DNA of 64,000 nucleotides from Eubacteriaceae bacterium (GCA_902363805.1 CABJBF010000001.1:310001-374000), one strand, 5' to 3'. Positions 37,236 to 46,886 are shown, counted from the first letter of the stretch. Program-made: numbers and translations. Notes: generated from the letters alone by a model not told the origin.

Positions 37236-38528
37236 ATGGAACGTTATATTATAAAAGGCGGAACACCACTCAATGGAGAAGTGGAGATAAGTGGTGCTAA
37301 GAACGCAGCTTTAGGTTTATTAGCAGCGGCTATTATGACTGATGAAGAAGTGACAATAGATAATTTACCTGACGTTAGTGATATTAATCATTTGATTGAT
37401 GCAATTGCTAACATTGGTGCCACAGTCGATAGAGTAGACAGACACTGCGTTAAGATAAAAGGTGACACAATTACATCATGTGTAGTTGAATATGAACAGA
37501 TGAAGAAAATAAGAGCTTCTTATTATTTAATTGGAGCGTTACTTGGTAAATTTAATAAGGCCGAAGTAGCTCTTCCAGGTGGATGTGACATAGGAAGCAG
37601 ACCAATAGATCAGCATATAAAAGGATTTAGAGCTTTAGGTGCAGAAGTTGATACAGAACATGGAATGGTAGATGCCAGAGCAGAGAAGTTATTAGGAAAT
37701 CATATATTCCTTGACGTTGTATCAGTAGGAGCAACAATTAATGTTATGCTTGCAGCTTCAATGGCTCAAGGTAAGACAATTATTGAAAATGCAGCTAAAG
37801 AGCCTCACGTTGTAGATGTAGCTAATATGCTTAACAGTATGGGAGCTAATATCAGAGGTGCAGGAACAGATAAGATTAGAATTGAAGGTGTAGAGAAGTT
37901 ACACGGAACAGTTTATTCTACAATTCCTGATCAGATTGAAGCAGGAACATTTATGTGTGCAGCAGCAGCAACAGGCGGAAGTGTTCTTGTAAAGAATGTT
38001 ATTCCTAAACATTTGGAATGCATTTCAGCTAAGCTTATTGAAATGGGTTGCGTAATAACAGAATACGATGATGCGGTAAGAGTTAAAGGTGGAGAATTTA
38101 TCAGAAATACTCAGATTAAGACATTACCATATCCGGGATTCCCAACAGATATGCAGCCACAGATGGCAGTTGTACTTGCAATGGCCAATGGCAGCAGCAC
38201 AGTAACAGAAAGCATTTTTGAAAACAGATTTAAATATGTAGATGAACTTAACAGAATGGGTGCAAGAATTAAAGTTGAAGGCAATACAGCTTTAATAATG
38301 GGCGTAAATGGTCTTACAGGAGCACCGGTTTGTGCACCTGACTTAAGAGCAGGAGCAGCGTTAGTAATTGCCGGACTTGCAGCAGAAGGATTTACAACTG
38401 TTGAAGATATTGTTTACATTAAGAGAGGTTATGAACATTTCTCTGACAAGTTAAGAGGCCTTGGAGCAACAATTGAAAAGGTTGACAGTGAAAAAGATGT
38501 TCAGAAATTTAAATTAAAAGTAGGCTGA
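37236..38528 (+). CDS. murA: UDP-N-acetylglucosamine 1-carboxyvinyltransferase (MurA)
   Basis: 430-aa enzyme of the first committed step of peptidoglycan synthesis. Two-fold repeated inside-out barrel. The N-terminus GGTPLNGEVEISGAKNAAL is typical. The active-site Cys sits in LPGGCDIGSRPIDQH near residue 118, the residue modified by fosfomycin. TMCAAAATGG-like and DLRAGAALVIAGLAA motifs follow. Firmicutes often carry two copies; which one this is cannot be told. The ribosome binding site CGAGGTG precedes ATG 37236. It has its own promoter and terminator. Confidence 0.96.
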   Translation: MERYIIKGGTPLNGEVEISGAKNAALGLLAAAIMTDEEVTIDNLPDVSDINHLIDAIANIGATVDRVDRHCVKIKGDTITSCVVEYEQMKKIRASYYLIGALLGKFNKAEVALPGGCDIGSRPIDQHIKGFRALGAEVDTEHGMVDARAEKLLGNHIFLDVVSVGATINVMLAASMAQGKTIIENAAKEPHVVDVANMLNSMGANIRGAGTDKIRIEGVEKLHGTVYSTIPDQIEAGTFMCAAAATGGSVLVKNVIPKHLECISAKLIEMGCVITEYDDAVRVKGGEFIRNTQIKTLPYPGFPTDMQPQMAVVLAMANGSSTVTESIFENRFKYVDELNRMGARIKVEGNTALIMGVNGLTGAPVCAPDLRAGAALVIAGLAAEGFTTVEDIVYIKRGYEHFSDKLRGLGATIEKVDSEKDVQKFKLKVG

Positions 38529-38566
38529 ATATCATAATTGTAGTAGGTTAAAAAATATATTTATAT

Positions 38567-38612
38567 AATAAAGAAAGCTATCAATTTAAAGTTGGTAGCT
38601 TTCTTTATTGTT
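38567..38612 (+). terminator. Terminator of murA
   Basis: AATAAAGAAAGCTA (38567-38580) pairs with TAGCTTTCTTTATT (38596-38609) with a T-rich descending arm. The stem is nearly symmetric and may act in both directions. Confidence 0.85.
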
Positions 38613-38779
38613 AGCGTACTCGAAGGCACGCGTTTTTTATTGTTATAAAAAAGAAAAATCAACTAAATTGATAAATAAAATACAAAATATTAAAAAATAT
38701 CAATAAAAATGATTAAAAACGTCACTTTAATTCTAGATTTGCATATGTTATTATTATCACAGTTAAAACATAAACAAAT

Positions 38780-39027
38780 GCATAGAAGAGGAATAGTAAT
38801 TATTGAGCGACTTTCAGAAAGCTGTCGGTTGATGTGAGACAGTAGGAGTGATATAATGAACTCGCCTTAGAGCAGCCGGCTGAACATATTAGTAGGTCAG
38901 GACGGATTCCACCGTTAAAGGGAGCGGATGTCATGGGCATCCAGTAAGGGCATGTCTATACATGAAGTAGAGTGGTACCGCGATGATTCGTCTCTATAAT
39001 ATCTTTTGATATTATAGAGTTTTTTTA
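38780..39027 (+). promoter_or_regulatory. T-box riboswitch, leucine specifier, upstream of leuA
   Basis: The T-box core AGAGTGGTACCGCG lies at 38969-38982. Stem I with the AG-bulge/terminal-loop region spans about 38785-38880. The specifier codon in GAACTCGCC is CTC (38861-38863), which reads leucine and fits the downstream gene. The terminator CTCTATAATATC-TTTT-GATATTATAGAG (38992-39019) ends in seven T. Uncharged tRNA-Leu should stabilise the antiterminator and allow leuA transcription. The stem I start is approximate. Confidence 0.95.
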
Positions 39028-39148
39028 CGTTATAGGGTAATTTGCCACATTAATGTAATAAAGTAAAATAAATCAATTAAAAAACATCAAGGTACAGATT
39101 TAGATGCAAGTTACATATATTTATTAAAGGTTAGAAGGAGTAAGAACT

Positions 39149-41137
39149 ATGATGGATTGTACAAAATATGAGAAACAGTATTTTATGCCACCTACACCAA
39201 CATTTGATTGGGTTAAGAAAGAAAAGATTGAAAAAGCACCAATTTGGTGTAGTGTTGATTTAAGAGATGGAAATCAGGCTTTAATTGAACCAATGAGCTT
39301 GGAAGAAAAATTAGAATTCTTTCAGATGTTAGTTAAAGTGGGCTTTAAAGAAATCGAAGTTGGATTCCCGGCTGCATCAGAAACAGAATACAATTTTATG
39401 AGAGCCTTAATAGAAAGAAACATGATTCCTGATGATGTTACAGTTCAGGTATTAACACAGGCAAGAGAGCATATTATTAAGAAAACTTTTGAAGCTGTAA
39501 AAGGATGTAAGCATGCAGTAATTCATTTGTATAATTCTACATCAGTTGCACAGCGTGAGCAGGTATTTAAGAAGTCAAAAGAACAGATTAAAAAGATTGC
39601 TGTAGATGGAGCAAAATTATTAAAAGAATTAGCTGATGAAGTAGATGGAAACTTCTCATTTGAATATAGTCCTGAAAGTTTTACAGGAACAGAAGTAGAT
39701 TATGCATTGGAAGTATGTAATGCTGTATTAGATGTATGGCAGCCAAAGCCTGACAATAAAGTTATAATCAACCTTCCTGCAACAGTTGAAAATTCTTTAC
39801 CACATGTATTTGCAACTCAGATTGAATATATGCACAAGAATTTGAAATATCGTGATGCAGTTACGATTTCATTACATCCACATAATGACAGAGGATGTGG
39901 TGTTTCAGATGCCGAATTAGGATTATTGGCAGGTGCTGACAGAATTGAAGGAACTTTATTTGGAAATGGTGAAAGAACAGGTAATGTTGATATTATTACA
40001 TTAGCAATGAATATGTTCTCACATGGAGTTGATCCAAAACTTGATTTCAGTAATATGCCACATATTTGCGAAACATACGAAAAATTAACAAGAATGAAAG
40101 TTTCTCCACGTCAGCCATATGCAGGTGATTTGGTATTTACTGCATTTTCAGGTTCACATCAGGATGCTATTTCAAAAGGAATGGCATACAGAGAAGCAGG
40201 TCATACAGAAAAATGGAATGTTCCATATTTACCAATTGATCCTAAGGATGTTGGAAGAGCATACGATTCAGATGTAATCAGAATTAACAGCCAGTCAGGA
40301 AAGGGTGGCGTAAGCTACATCTTAAAACAGAATTTTGGTATGGATTTACCGGATGGAATGAAGGAAGAAGTCGGATACACAGTTAAGGATGTTTCAGATA
40401 AAGAGCATAAAGAATTATCACCAAATTGGGTATACCAGATATTTGAAGATAAATACATTACAAATAATGCAGTATTCAGCGTACCTGAATGTCATTTCCA
40501 ACAGAAAGACGGAATTATAACTGAGGTTACAATTGCACATGATGACAAAGTCAGAGTTATCAAGAGCACAGGAAACGGAAGACTTGATGCCGTAAGTAAT
40601 GCATTTAAGCAGTACTTTAACATAAGTTATGAATTGTCAGTATATGAAGAACATTCATTATCAAGAGGTTCATCATCAAAGGCTGTATCATATGTAGGAA
40701 TCAGTCATAATGGTAAGATGTTCTGGGGTGTTGGAATTGATGCTGATATTATTAAGTCATCAATTCAGGCTTTGACAGTTGCAGTGAATCAGTTAGAAAG
40801 TGAAGTAGGAGTAAATGCCTGTAAGGATGACAGATTAAATGAAATAATGAATTATATTCATACAAATTATTTGACAGTAACATTAGATGAATTGGCTGAT
40901 GAATTCCATTTGTCAAAACCATATTTATCAAAGTACATTAAAGAAAAATCAGGAAATACATTTGGTGATATCGTTAAAAATGTAAGAATGAAAAAGGCAA
41001 GAGCTTTACTTAAGAGTGGAAGCATGACTGTTGAAGCAATTGCAGAAAATGTTGGTTATCAGAATGTTGAACATTTTAACAGATTGTTCAAGAAAAAATA
41101 TGGAATGACTCCTGTTCAGTTCAGAAACAGCAAATAA
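39149..41137 (+). CDS. leuA: 2-Isopropylmalate synthase fused to an AraC-type HTH domain
   Basis: 662 aa. Residues 1-~400 are the LeuA TIM barrel ([10 protein letters not shown] near 36-45, metal-binding HPHNDRG near 242). Residues ~410-550 are the LeuA regulatory dimer domain, which in this family binds leucine. Normal LeuA of this type ends near 555 residues. Here residues 560-662 form a full AraC/XylS DNA-binding domain with two HTH motifs: [20 protein letters not shown], and the family signature [18 protein letters not shown] ending TPVQFR. The frame is continuous, with no stop or frameshift. AAGGAG lies 8 nt before ATG 39149. A leucine T-box controls it. I infer an enzyme that may also act as a leucine-responsive regulator. 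Confidence 0.93.
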   Translation: MMDCTKYEKQYFMPPTPTFDWVKKEKIEKAPIWCSVDLRDGNQALIEPMSLEEKLEFFQMLVKVGFKEIEVGFPAASETEYNFMRALIERNMIPDDVTVQVLTQAREHIIKKTFEAVKGCKHAVIHLYNSTSVAQREQVFKKSKEQIKKIAVDGAKLLKELADEVDGNFSFEYSPESFTGTEVDYALEVCNAVLDVWQPKPDNKVIINLPATVENSLPHVFATQIEYMHKNLKYRDAVTISLHPHNDRGCGVSDAELGLLAGADRIEGTLFGNGERTGNVDIITLAMNMFSHGVDPKLDFSNMPHICETYEKLTRMKVSPRQPYAGDLVFTAFSGSHQDAISKGMAYREAGHTEKWNVPYLPIDPKDVGRAYDSDVIRINSQSGKGGVSYILKQNFGMDLPDGMKEEVGYTVKDVSDKEHKELSPNWVYQIFEDKYITNNAVFSVPECHFQQKDGIITEVTIAHDDKVRVIKSTGNGRLDAVSNAFKQYFNISYELSVYEEHSLSRGSSSKAVSYVGISHNGKMFWGVGIDADIIKSSIQALTVAVNQLESEVGVNACKDDRLNEIMNYIHTNYLTVTLDELADEFHLSKPYLSKYIKEKSGNTFGDIVKNVRMKKARALLKSGSMTVEAIAENVGYQNVEHFNRLFKKKYGMTPVQFRNSK

Positions 41138-41209
41138 TTGGGAAAAATAAGAGATTCTTAAGTTGTTATTATTATATAATATGATACAATAATAAGTAAC
41201 AAATAAAGA

Positions 41210-41290
41210 GGCGAAAATAAAACGAACGAAGTTCGTTTCTTAAAATATTTTCGCCGACCAGCCGCTGACCGAAGGGAGGGGGCATTACCG
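41210..41290 (+). promoter_or_regulatory. Leader element copy B, upstream of lipoprotein gene
   Basis: Best-paired copy of the three-copy element. GGCGAAAATA (41210-41219) pairs with TATTTTCGCC (41246-41255) over 10 bp. Inside it AAACGAAC-GAA-GTTCGTTT forms a perfect hairpin. AGCCGCTGACCGAAGGGAGG then GGGGCATTACC follow. The next gene's AGGAGGAG lies about 20 nt on. In this copy the short-peptide start codon of copies A and C is changed to ACG while its pairing partner changed in step. Confidence 0.65.
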
Positions 41291-41318
41291 TATTATAATT
41301 ATAGGAGGAGAGAAATAT

Positions 41319-42212
41319 ATGAGATCAACAAAGGTAAAAGTTTTAGCGGTAACAGCAGCAGTAACAGTTATGTTTACAGGTTGTATGACAGAAAATGCTA
41401 ATGTAAAGATTAATTCAGATGGAACAGCATCTGCAGTAGCTACAGTAGATATTGATAAAGCAAGCATGGACACATGGTTAACTTCAGCAGGAATGACAAC
41501 TTCAGATATTTCTGATGGAAAAGAAATGAAAGTTGTAACAAAAGATGGCAAGGAATTTTACGAAGCAACAGAAACTTATTCATCAACAGTTGATAAGATT
41601 GGTGAAGTAGTAAAAGAAGCGTTATCAAGTGATGCTTATGTAACAAGCACTACATTATACAGTGAAGTAAGTTTGGCACAGAGTGAGTCAGTTGCTATGT
41701 ACTCAGCTATGGGAATCGACACATCAGCGATTACACTTAACTTTAGCATTGAGTTCCCTGCAGCAATTACATCAACAACAGGAACAATTGATCCTGCTAA
41801 CCCAAACAAAGCTAATTTTGTTATTAACTTAGCAACAACAAATAGGACAGTATTTGCAACAACAGATTCTACAGTAACACCTGATGCAGTTAAAGCAACA
41901 GTACAGAAACTTAACCAGGTAGGAAAAGTTAAAGTTAAGAGTCTTAAGGCAAATAAAGTAAAAGGTAAAAAGGCAACAGTTACTTTAAAATTTAAAAAGG
42001 CAGCTCAGGCTAAGAATTACCAGATTCAGTGGTCTACAAATAAGAACTTCAAGAAGAAAACAAGTGCTACAGCTAAGAAAGTGACATACACTATTAAGAA
42101 ATTAAAGAAGGGCACAAAGTACTTCGTAAGGGTAAGAGCCGCAAAGACAAATTACTGTGGAACAGAAGTTTATGGCGATTGGTCAGTTAAGACAGTTAAA
42201 ACAAAAAAATAA
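41319..42212 (+). CDS. Lipoprotein with C-terminal fibronectin-III-like domain
   Basis: 297 aa. Signal peptide with lipobox (FTGC, Cys near residue 24). Residues ~30-190 form an unrecognised domain rich in Thr, Ser and Ala (VKINSDGTASAVATVDI), which resembles LppM-type or DUF-like lipoprotein domains. After a Lys-rich linker, a fibronectin-III-like module (residues ~205-297, AKNYQIQWSTNKNFKKKTS) resembles the one ending the LRR protein at 9081. It is probably displayed on the outer face of the membrane. AGGAGGAGAG precedes ATG 41319. Confidence 0.8.
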   Translation: MRSTKVKVLAVTAAVTVMFTGCMTENANVKINSDGTASAVATVDIDKASMDTWLTSAGMTTSDISDGKEMKVVTKDGKEFYEATETYSSTVDKIGEVVKEALSSDAYVTSTTLYSEVSLAQSESVAMYSAMGIDTSAITLNFSIEFPAAITSTTGTIDPANPNKANFVINLATTNRTVFATTDSTVTPDAVKATVQKLNQVGKVKVKSLKANKVKGKKATVTLKFKKAAQAKNYQIQWSTNKNFKKKTSATAKKVTYTIKKLKKGTKYFVRVRAAKTNYCGTEVYGDWSVKTVKTKK

Positions 42213-42264
42213 AACAGATTTTATAATAAAAGCAAATTTATGATAGAATTTGAAAATTAATAAG

Positions 42265-42327
42265 AACACCGATATGTTAATAAGATTAGAAAATTAATCG
42301 TTAGACGTTAATATATCGGTGTTTTTA
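42265..42327 (+). terminator. Terminator after the lipoprotein gene
   Basis: AACACCGATAT (42265-42275) pairs with ATATCGGTGTT (42313-42323), followed by T residues. The loop carries a smaller TTAAT/ATTAA pairing. Confidence 0.85.
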
Positions 42328-42727
42328 ATTGCAAAAAAAAGAAAAGTAACTACTGACAATTTAATTATATTAAGAATTTATGGAAAGAAAATAGAAAATA
42401 AAATTAATGATGTTAGTATAAGGAAAATTATTCAAATTTATATAATGAAAAAATATGACTGTTAACTATTAATAAAATAAAAAAATAATAAAAACGTTTC
42501 TAAAATAATAGCAGTTTCATAAAAATGCGTATTGTAATGTTTTTATTTACGTGGTAAGATTAATGAAGATAGCTTTAAATAAGCTTATATAATACACTAC
42601 TATCATATATAACAAAATGTTTTGGGGAAGACATTATTACTGAACACAATTTTTATATGTAGTTAGAAGATAAAACTATTTATGAGAGAGAAACCGGCAC
42701 TTTGTAGGGAAGAGTGTCGGATTTTTT
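42328..42727 (+). promoter_or_regulatory. Long AT-rich region ending in a terminator, upstream of the GGDEF gene
   Basis: About 400 bp with no gene. It closes with CCGGCAC (42694-42700) paired to GTGTCGG (42714-42720) and a run of six T, 70 bp before the REC-GGDEF-REC start. If a promoter lies around 42530-42600, this would be an attenuated leader of about 130-200 nt. I could not match it to a known riboswitch, and it lacks the conserved parts of the cyclic di-GMP classes. Confidence 0.5.
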
Positions 42728-42797
42728 ATTTCATTTGGAAAAAACCAAATATTAGGAGAAGAGATAAGTTCGATAAATAGGGGAGGTAAATTAAATA

Positions 42798-44099
42798 ATG
42801 GATACAATGCTTATTGTAGATGATAATGAGATTGATAGAAATATCATTGCGAATTATTTTGCGGAAGATTTTATGATTCTGGAGGCACAAAGTGGAGAAG
42901 AGTGCTTTAGAATTTTAAAAGAATACAAATATAATATTGATATTGTATTATTGGACAACTGGTTACCTGATATGACAGGTGTGGATATTCTTAAGGAAAG
43001 AAAGTTAGATGAAAGATTTGCAGATATTCCGGTTATTATTGTTACAGTCAATAATGATTCGGTAAATTTAATTGAATCTTTTAAAAATGGAGCAGATGAT
43101 TACATAACAAAGCCGCTTGTAAGGGAAGTGATTAAGGCACGTGTAAGTAATGTTTTGATTGCTACAAGAAAATACGCAGAAATGCAAAAGAAGAACAGAG
43201 AATTGTCTGAACTTTCTGAAATTGATCAGATGACAGGTTTGTATAATAAAATGACAACCGTTAATAAAATTAATCAGCAACTCCATGAACATAAGAATCA
43301 CATAGATGCAATTATTGTTGTTGATATGGATGATTTTAAATATATAAATGGCAGTGAAGGACATTTGATTGGTGACCATGCAATAAGACGAGTATCTAGA
43401 ATATTGAAAGATAATTTTAGAAAAGAAGATATAATAGGCCGAATTGGCGGAGACGAATTTGTCGTGTTTTTAAATGACATTCCGGATAAAGAAATTGCCA
43501 GAAGAAAGGCAAGAGATATTATTCGAATATTTAAAGTAAAGAAAAGTACAGTAATTAAAGGAAGAACTACAGTAAGTATCGGATTAGCATTTACTGATAG
43601 TGAAGTTTATGATTATAAAGAATTATTTGACAGAGCTGATAAAGCTTTAGCAGAAGCAAAGAAATACGGTAAAGCTTGTTACCATGAATATGGAATTGAT
43701 GATTATGGCACTTATGAAGAAAAAAGAGAAAGCGTTATTGTATACAGTAAAAGTCGAACTATATGTCATGTGATAGATAAGGCAATCAGTAGTAAATATA
43801 ATGTAATTGAAGTTATTTCGTCAGATGAAATAGATAAAGTTATAAAGCAACAGCGCGAAATTAGGATTATAATTGCGGATTTATCAAATGATGAAGATGA
43901 TGGAAAATTAATTATGGATTATTTAGATAAGAATAAGGATATAGCAGGTATTCCTAAGATTGCAGTTTGCAAGGAAAGCAATATCGAGCAGTGTAAGATA
44001 GCAATTCAGGGAGGCGTTGTTGATTTGATGATGGAACCTATTGAAAAAGATATTGTGAGAAGAAGAGTATCAAGAATAATTAAAGATGAGGAAAAGTAA
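42798..44099 (+). CDS. REC-GGDEF-REC diguanylate cyclase response regulator
   Basis: 433 aa. An N-terminal receiver domain has the acidic pair DD at 8-9, phosphoacceptor Asp53 (VLLDNWLPD) and the conserved Lys in TKPL. A coiled linker leads to a GGDEF domain with an intact GGDEF at residues 217-221. An RxxD inhibitory site (RKED) stands five residues upstream, so product inhibition is likely. Residues ~310-433 look like a second, degenerate receiver (IIIADLSNDE, AIQGGVVDLMMEPIEKD). It is predicted to make cyclic di-GMP when phosphorylated. No histidine kinase gene is adjacent. GGGGAGG precedes ATG 42798. Confidence 0.92.
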   Translation: MDTMLIVDDNEIDRNIIANYFAEDFMILEAQSGEECFRILKEYKYNIDIVLLDNWLPDMTGVDILKERKLDERFADIPVIIVTVNNDSVNLIESFKNGADDYITKPLVREVIKARVSNVLIATRKYAEMQKKNRELSELSEIDQMTGLYNKMTTVNKINQQLHEHKNHIDAIIVVDMDDFKYINGSEGHLIGDHAIRRVSRILKDNFRKEDIIGRIGGDEFVVFLNDIPDKEIARRKARDIIRIFKVKKSTVIKGRTTVSIGLAFTDSEVYDYKELFDRADKALAEAKKYGKACYHEYGIDDYGTYEEKRESVIVYSKSRTICHVIDKAISSKYNVIEVISSDEIDKVIKQQREIRIIIADLSNDEDDGKLIMDYLDKNKDIAGIPKIAVCKESNIEQCKIAIQGGVVDLMMEPIEKDIVRRRVSRIIKDEEK

Positions 44100-44190
44100 A
44101 TACTAACCATAATATAGTTAGTAATATTCATTTTTAATTTTAATCCAAGCTTTAATAATTAGTTGAATAAATCCTGAAAATAAATATGAA

Positions 44191-44240
44191 ATCTTCGAAA
44201 AAGAGGAGGCAATAACCAAATCTTTTTCGGGGATTTTTTA
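44191..44240 (+). terminator. Terminator after the GGDEF gene
   Basis: CGAAAAAGA (44196-44204) pairs with TCTTTTTCG (44221-44229), extended by weaker outer pairs, and ends in six T. Confidence 0.88.
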
Positions 44241-44303
44241 TTGACAAAAAGAGGATGTTATGTGATAATAACTTTAATGCTTTAAAGCGTAACGGTTTAA
44301 AGC
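44241..44303 (+). promoter_or_regulatory. Promoter and direct-repeat operator candidate of the symporter gene
   Basis: TTGACA (44241-44246), 17-bp spacer, GATAAT (44264-44269). Just downstream of the expected start lie two direct repeats TTTAAAGCG at 44281 and 44295, the first forming part of the palindrome GCTTTAAAGC. Their location suggests a repressor binding site. Confidence 0.6.
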
Positions 44304-44340
44304 GACGATAAAGGTATGTAACTAAAAGTGGAGGAACAAA

Positions 44341-45867
44341 ATGTTAGTTAAAGTTTTATTATTGATTGTATTTTTTGCAGTCATGATTGGAATTGGTGTG
44401 TATACAAGAAAGCATGCCACAGATGTTAACGGGTTTGTATTGGGTTCAAGATCAGCAGGACCATGGATTACGGCATTTGCATATGGAACATCGTATTTTT
44501 CAGCAGTTGTTTTTGTAGGATATGCAGGACAGTTTGGTTGGAAATATGGTATTGCCTCTACATGGATTGGACTTGGCAATGCTATATTAGGAAGTTTATT
44601 AGCATGGTTTGTATTAGGAAGAAGAACAAGAGTTATGACTCAGCATATAGATGCTAAGACGATGCCTGATTATTTTGGAAAAAGATATAACAGTGATGCC
44701 CTTAAAATTGCAGCCAGTGTTATTACATTTGTATTTTTAATCCCATATACAGCATCTGTATATAATGGCCTTTCAAGACTATTTGGAATGGCATTTGACA
44801 TACCATATAGCACAGTTGTTATTATTATGGCAGTGCTTACAGGACTTTATGTTATTCTTGGTGGATATATGGCAACAGCAATTAATGACTTTATTCAGGG
44901 GATTGTAATGTTGTTTGGTATTTGTGCAGTTATTTATTCAGTATTAAACGGACAGGGTGGATTTTACAGCTCATTGTCAAAACTTGCAGCGCAGGTGCCT
45001 GTAGAGGGAGATGTAATTAAAGTAGCAGGTGACGGAATTTTTGCATCATTTTTTGGACCTGACCCATTAAATCTTTTAGGAGTAATTATTTTAACTTCAT
45101 TAGGAACATGGGGACTTCCTCAGATGGTTGGTAAATTTTACGCAATTAAAAGTGAAAAATCAATCAAGACAGGTATGATAGTTTCAACTGCATTTGCAGT
45201 AGTTGTTTCAGGTGGATGTTATTTCTTAGGAGGATTTGGAAGATTATTCTCTGATAAAATTGATATTGCAACCGGTGGATATGATTCAATTATCCCTACA
45301 ATGCTTTCAACACTTCCTGATATATTAATAGGTATTGTAATTGTGTTAGTATTATCAGCTTCAATGTCAACACTTTCCTCATTGGTACTTACATCAAGTT
45401 CAACAATTACAATTGACTTTTTGGGAACAACGGTATTAAAGAAAACGGCAGAAAAGAAACAGGTATTACTTATGAAAATTTTCGTAGTAGTATTTGTAGC
45501 AATTTCAGTAATTATCGCATTAAATAAAGATAGTATTCCTAATATTGCTCAGCTTATGGGTTACTCATGGGGAGCTTTAGCAGGAGCATTCCTTGCGCCA
45601 TTTATGTATGGATTATATTGGAAGAAAGTTACAAAGGCTTCTGTATGGGCAAGTTTTATTTTCAGCATCATAGTTACTGTGACAAATATGATTTGGGGCT
45701 ACATACAGTCACCAATTAATGCGGGTGCATTTACAATGCTTGTAAGTTTAATCATTGTACCTGTTATAAGTTTAATAACACCTAAGATGAAAAAAGAAGA
45801 AACAGATAAATTATTTGAATGCTTTGAAGAAAAGGTAGAAGTTCCGGTAAAGGATGCTTTGGATTAG
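44341..45867 (+). CDS. Sodium:solute symporter family transporter
   Basis: 508 aa with about 13 transmembrane helices (SSS family, LeuT-type fold). Family features are the N-terminal GIGVYTRKHATDVNGFVLGSRSAGP by position (residues 18-42), the TSYFSAVVFVGYAGQ unwound-helix region, and the Na2-site helix with SASMSTLSSLVLTSSS. Substrates in the family include proline, pantothenate, acetate, sugars and sialic acid; none can be chosen here. The cytoplasmic tail ends acidic. GTGGAGG lies upstream of ATG 44341. The gene appears monocistronic, with its own promoter. Confidence 0.92.
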   Translation: MLVKVLLLIVFFAVMIGIGVYTRKHATDVNGFVLGSRSAGPWITAFAYGTSYFSAVVFVGYAGQFGWKYGIASTWIGLGNAILGSLLAWFVLGRRTRVMTQHIDAKTMPDYFGKRYNSDALKIAASVITFVFLIPYTASVYNGLSRLFGMAFDIPYSTVVIIMAVLTGLYVILGGYMATAINDFIQGIVMLFGICAVIYSVLNGQGGFYSSLSKLAAQVPVEGDVIKVAGDGIFASFFGPDPLNLLGVIILTSLGTWGLPQMVGKFYAIKSEKSIKTGMIVSTAFAVVVSGGCYFLGGFGRLFSDKIDIATGGYDSIIPTMLSTLPDILIGIVIVLVLSASMSTLSSLVLTSSSTITIDFLGTTVLKKTAEKKQVLLMKIFVVVFVAISVIIALNKDSIPNIAQLMGYSWGALAGAFLAPFMYGLYWKKVTKASVWASFIFSIIVTVTNMIWGYIQSPINAGAFTMLVSLIIVPVISLITPKMKKEETDKLFECFEEKVEVPVKDALD

Positions 45868-45991
45868 TAGTAAAGCATTGACTTACATAAAATCTCTGTT
45901 TATAATTTTATGGTGAGCGTAAGCTTAGATACATAAAATAGAATAAACTGTTCAACAACACAAGGGCAGAAGAAAATGGAGGAGTACAATA

Positions 45992-46864
45992 ATGCAGGAA
46001 TTTAAACCGGTAAAAGAAGGAAAAGTACGTGAGATTTACGATAATGGAGACAATATGATTATTGTTGCAACAGACAGAATCTCAGCATTTGATGACATCT
46101 TAAAGAACAAGATTACAGACAAGGGTGCGGTTTTAACACAGATGTCAAAATTTTGGTTTGATTATACAAAGGATGTTGTTCCTAACCATATGGTATCAAC
46201 AGATGTTAAAGATATGCCGGAATTTTTCCAGAATGACAAATTTGCTGGCAGAAGTATGATGTGTAAGAAGTTAGAAATGCTTCCAATCGAATGTATCGTT
46301 CGTGGATACATTACAGGAAGTGGTTGGGCAAGTTACAAGGAAAATGGAACAGTTTGCGGAATAAAACTTCCTGAAGGTCTTGTAGAATCAGATAAGTTGC
46401 CTGAACCAATTTATACACCAAGTACAAAGGCAGAAATCGGACTCCATGATGAAAATATTTCATTTGAACAGAGTGTAGAAGTATTAGAAAAAGCATATCC
46501 TGGAAAAGGTGCAGAATATGCAGAAAAGATTAAGGATTGCACAATTGCTTTATATAAGAAATGTGCAGAATATGCTTTAAGCAAAGGAATCATTATTGCA
46601 GATACTAAATTTGAATTTGGTTTAGATGAAAATGGAAACGTAGTAATTGGTGATGAAATGTTAACACCTGACAGCTCACGTTTCTGGCCACTCGAAGGAT
46701 ATAAACCGGGACAGGGACAGCCTTCATTTGATAAGCAGTACGTAAGAGACTGGTTAAAAGCTAACCCTGACAATGATTTACTTCTTCCGGATGAAGTTGT
46801 TGAAAAGACAGTTGCTAAATATAAAGAAGCATATGAATTATTAACAGGTGAAAAATTTGCATAG
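45992..46864 (+). CDS. purC: Phosphoribosylaminoimidazole-succinocarboxamide synthase
   Basis: 290-aa SAICAR synthetase of purine synthesis, joining aspartate to CAIR with ATP. Motifs include KEGKVREIYD, ATDRISAFD, ECIVRGYITGSGW and GDEMLTPDSSRFW. The length is that of the longer purC class (about 290 rather than 237 aa). It stands alone, not in a pur operon. GGAGGAG is present before ATG 45992 and a very strong terminator follows. Confidence 0.96.
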   Translation: MQEFKPVKEGKVREIYDNGDNMIIVATDRISAFDDILKNKITDKGAVLTQMSKFWFDYTKDVVPNHMVSTDVKDMPEFFQNDKFAGRSMMCKKLEMLPIECIVRGYITGSGWASYKENGTVCGIKLPEGLVESDKLPEPIYTPSTKAEIGLHDENISFEQSVEVLEKAYPGKGAEYAEKIKDCTIALYKKCAEYALSKGIIIADTKFEFGLDENGNVVIGDEMLTPDSSRFWPLEGYKPGQGQPSFDKQYVRDWLKANPDNDLLLPDEVVEKTVAKYKEAYELLTGEKFA

Positions 46865-46886
46865 TTTGATATGTATATAAACCTTT

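Noticed and set aside
38780..39027. T-box for an amino acid other than leucine
   Set aside because: The specifier reads CTC and the downstream gene is leuA, so both point to leucine.
42694..42727. Cyclic di-GMP riboswitch before the GGDEF gene
   Set aside because: The conserved core sequences of GEMM-I and GEMM-II are not visible. Only a terminator hairpin can be supported.
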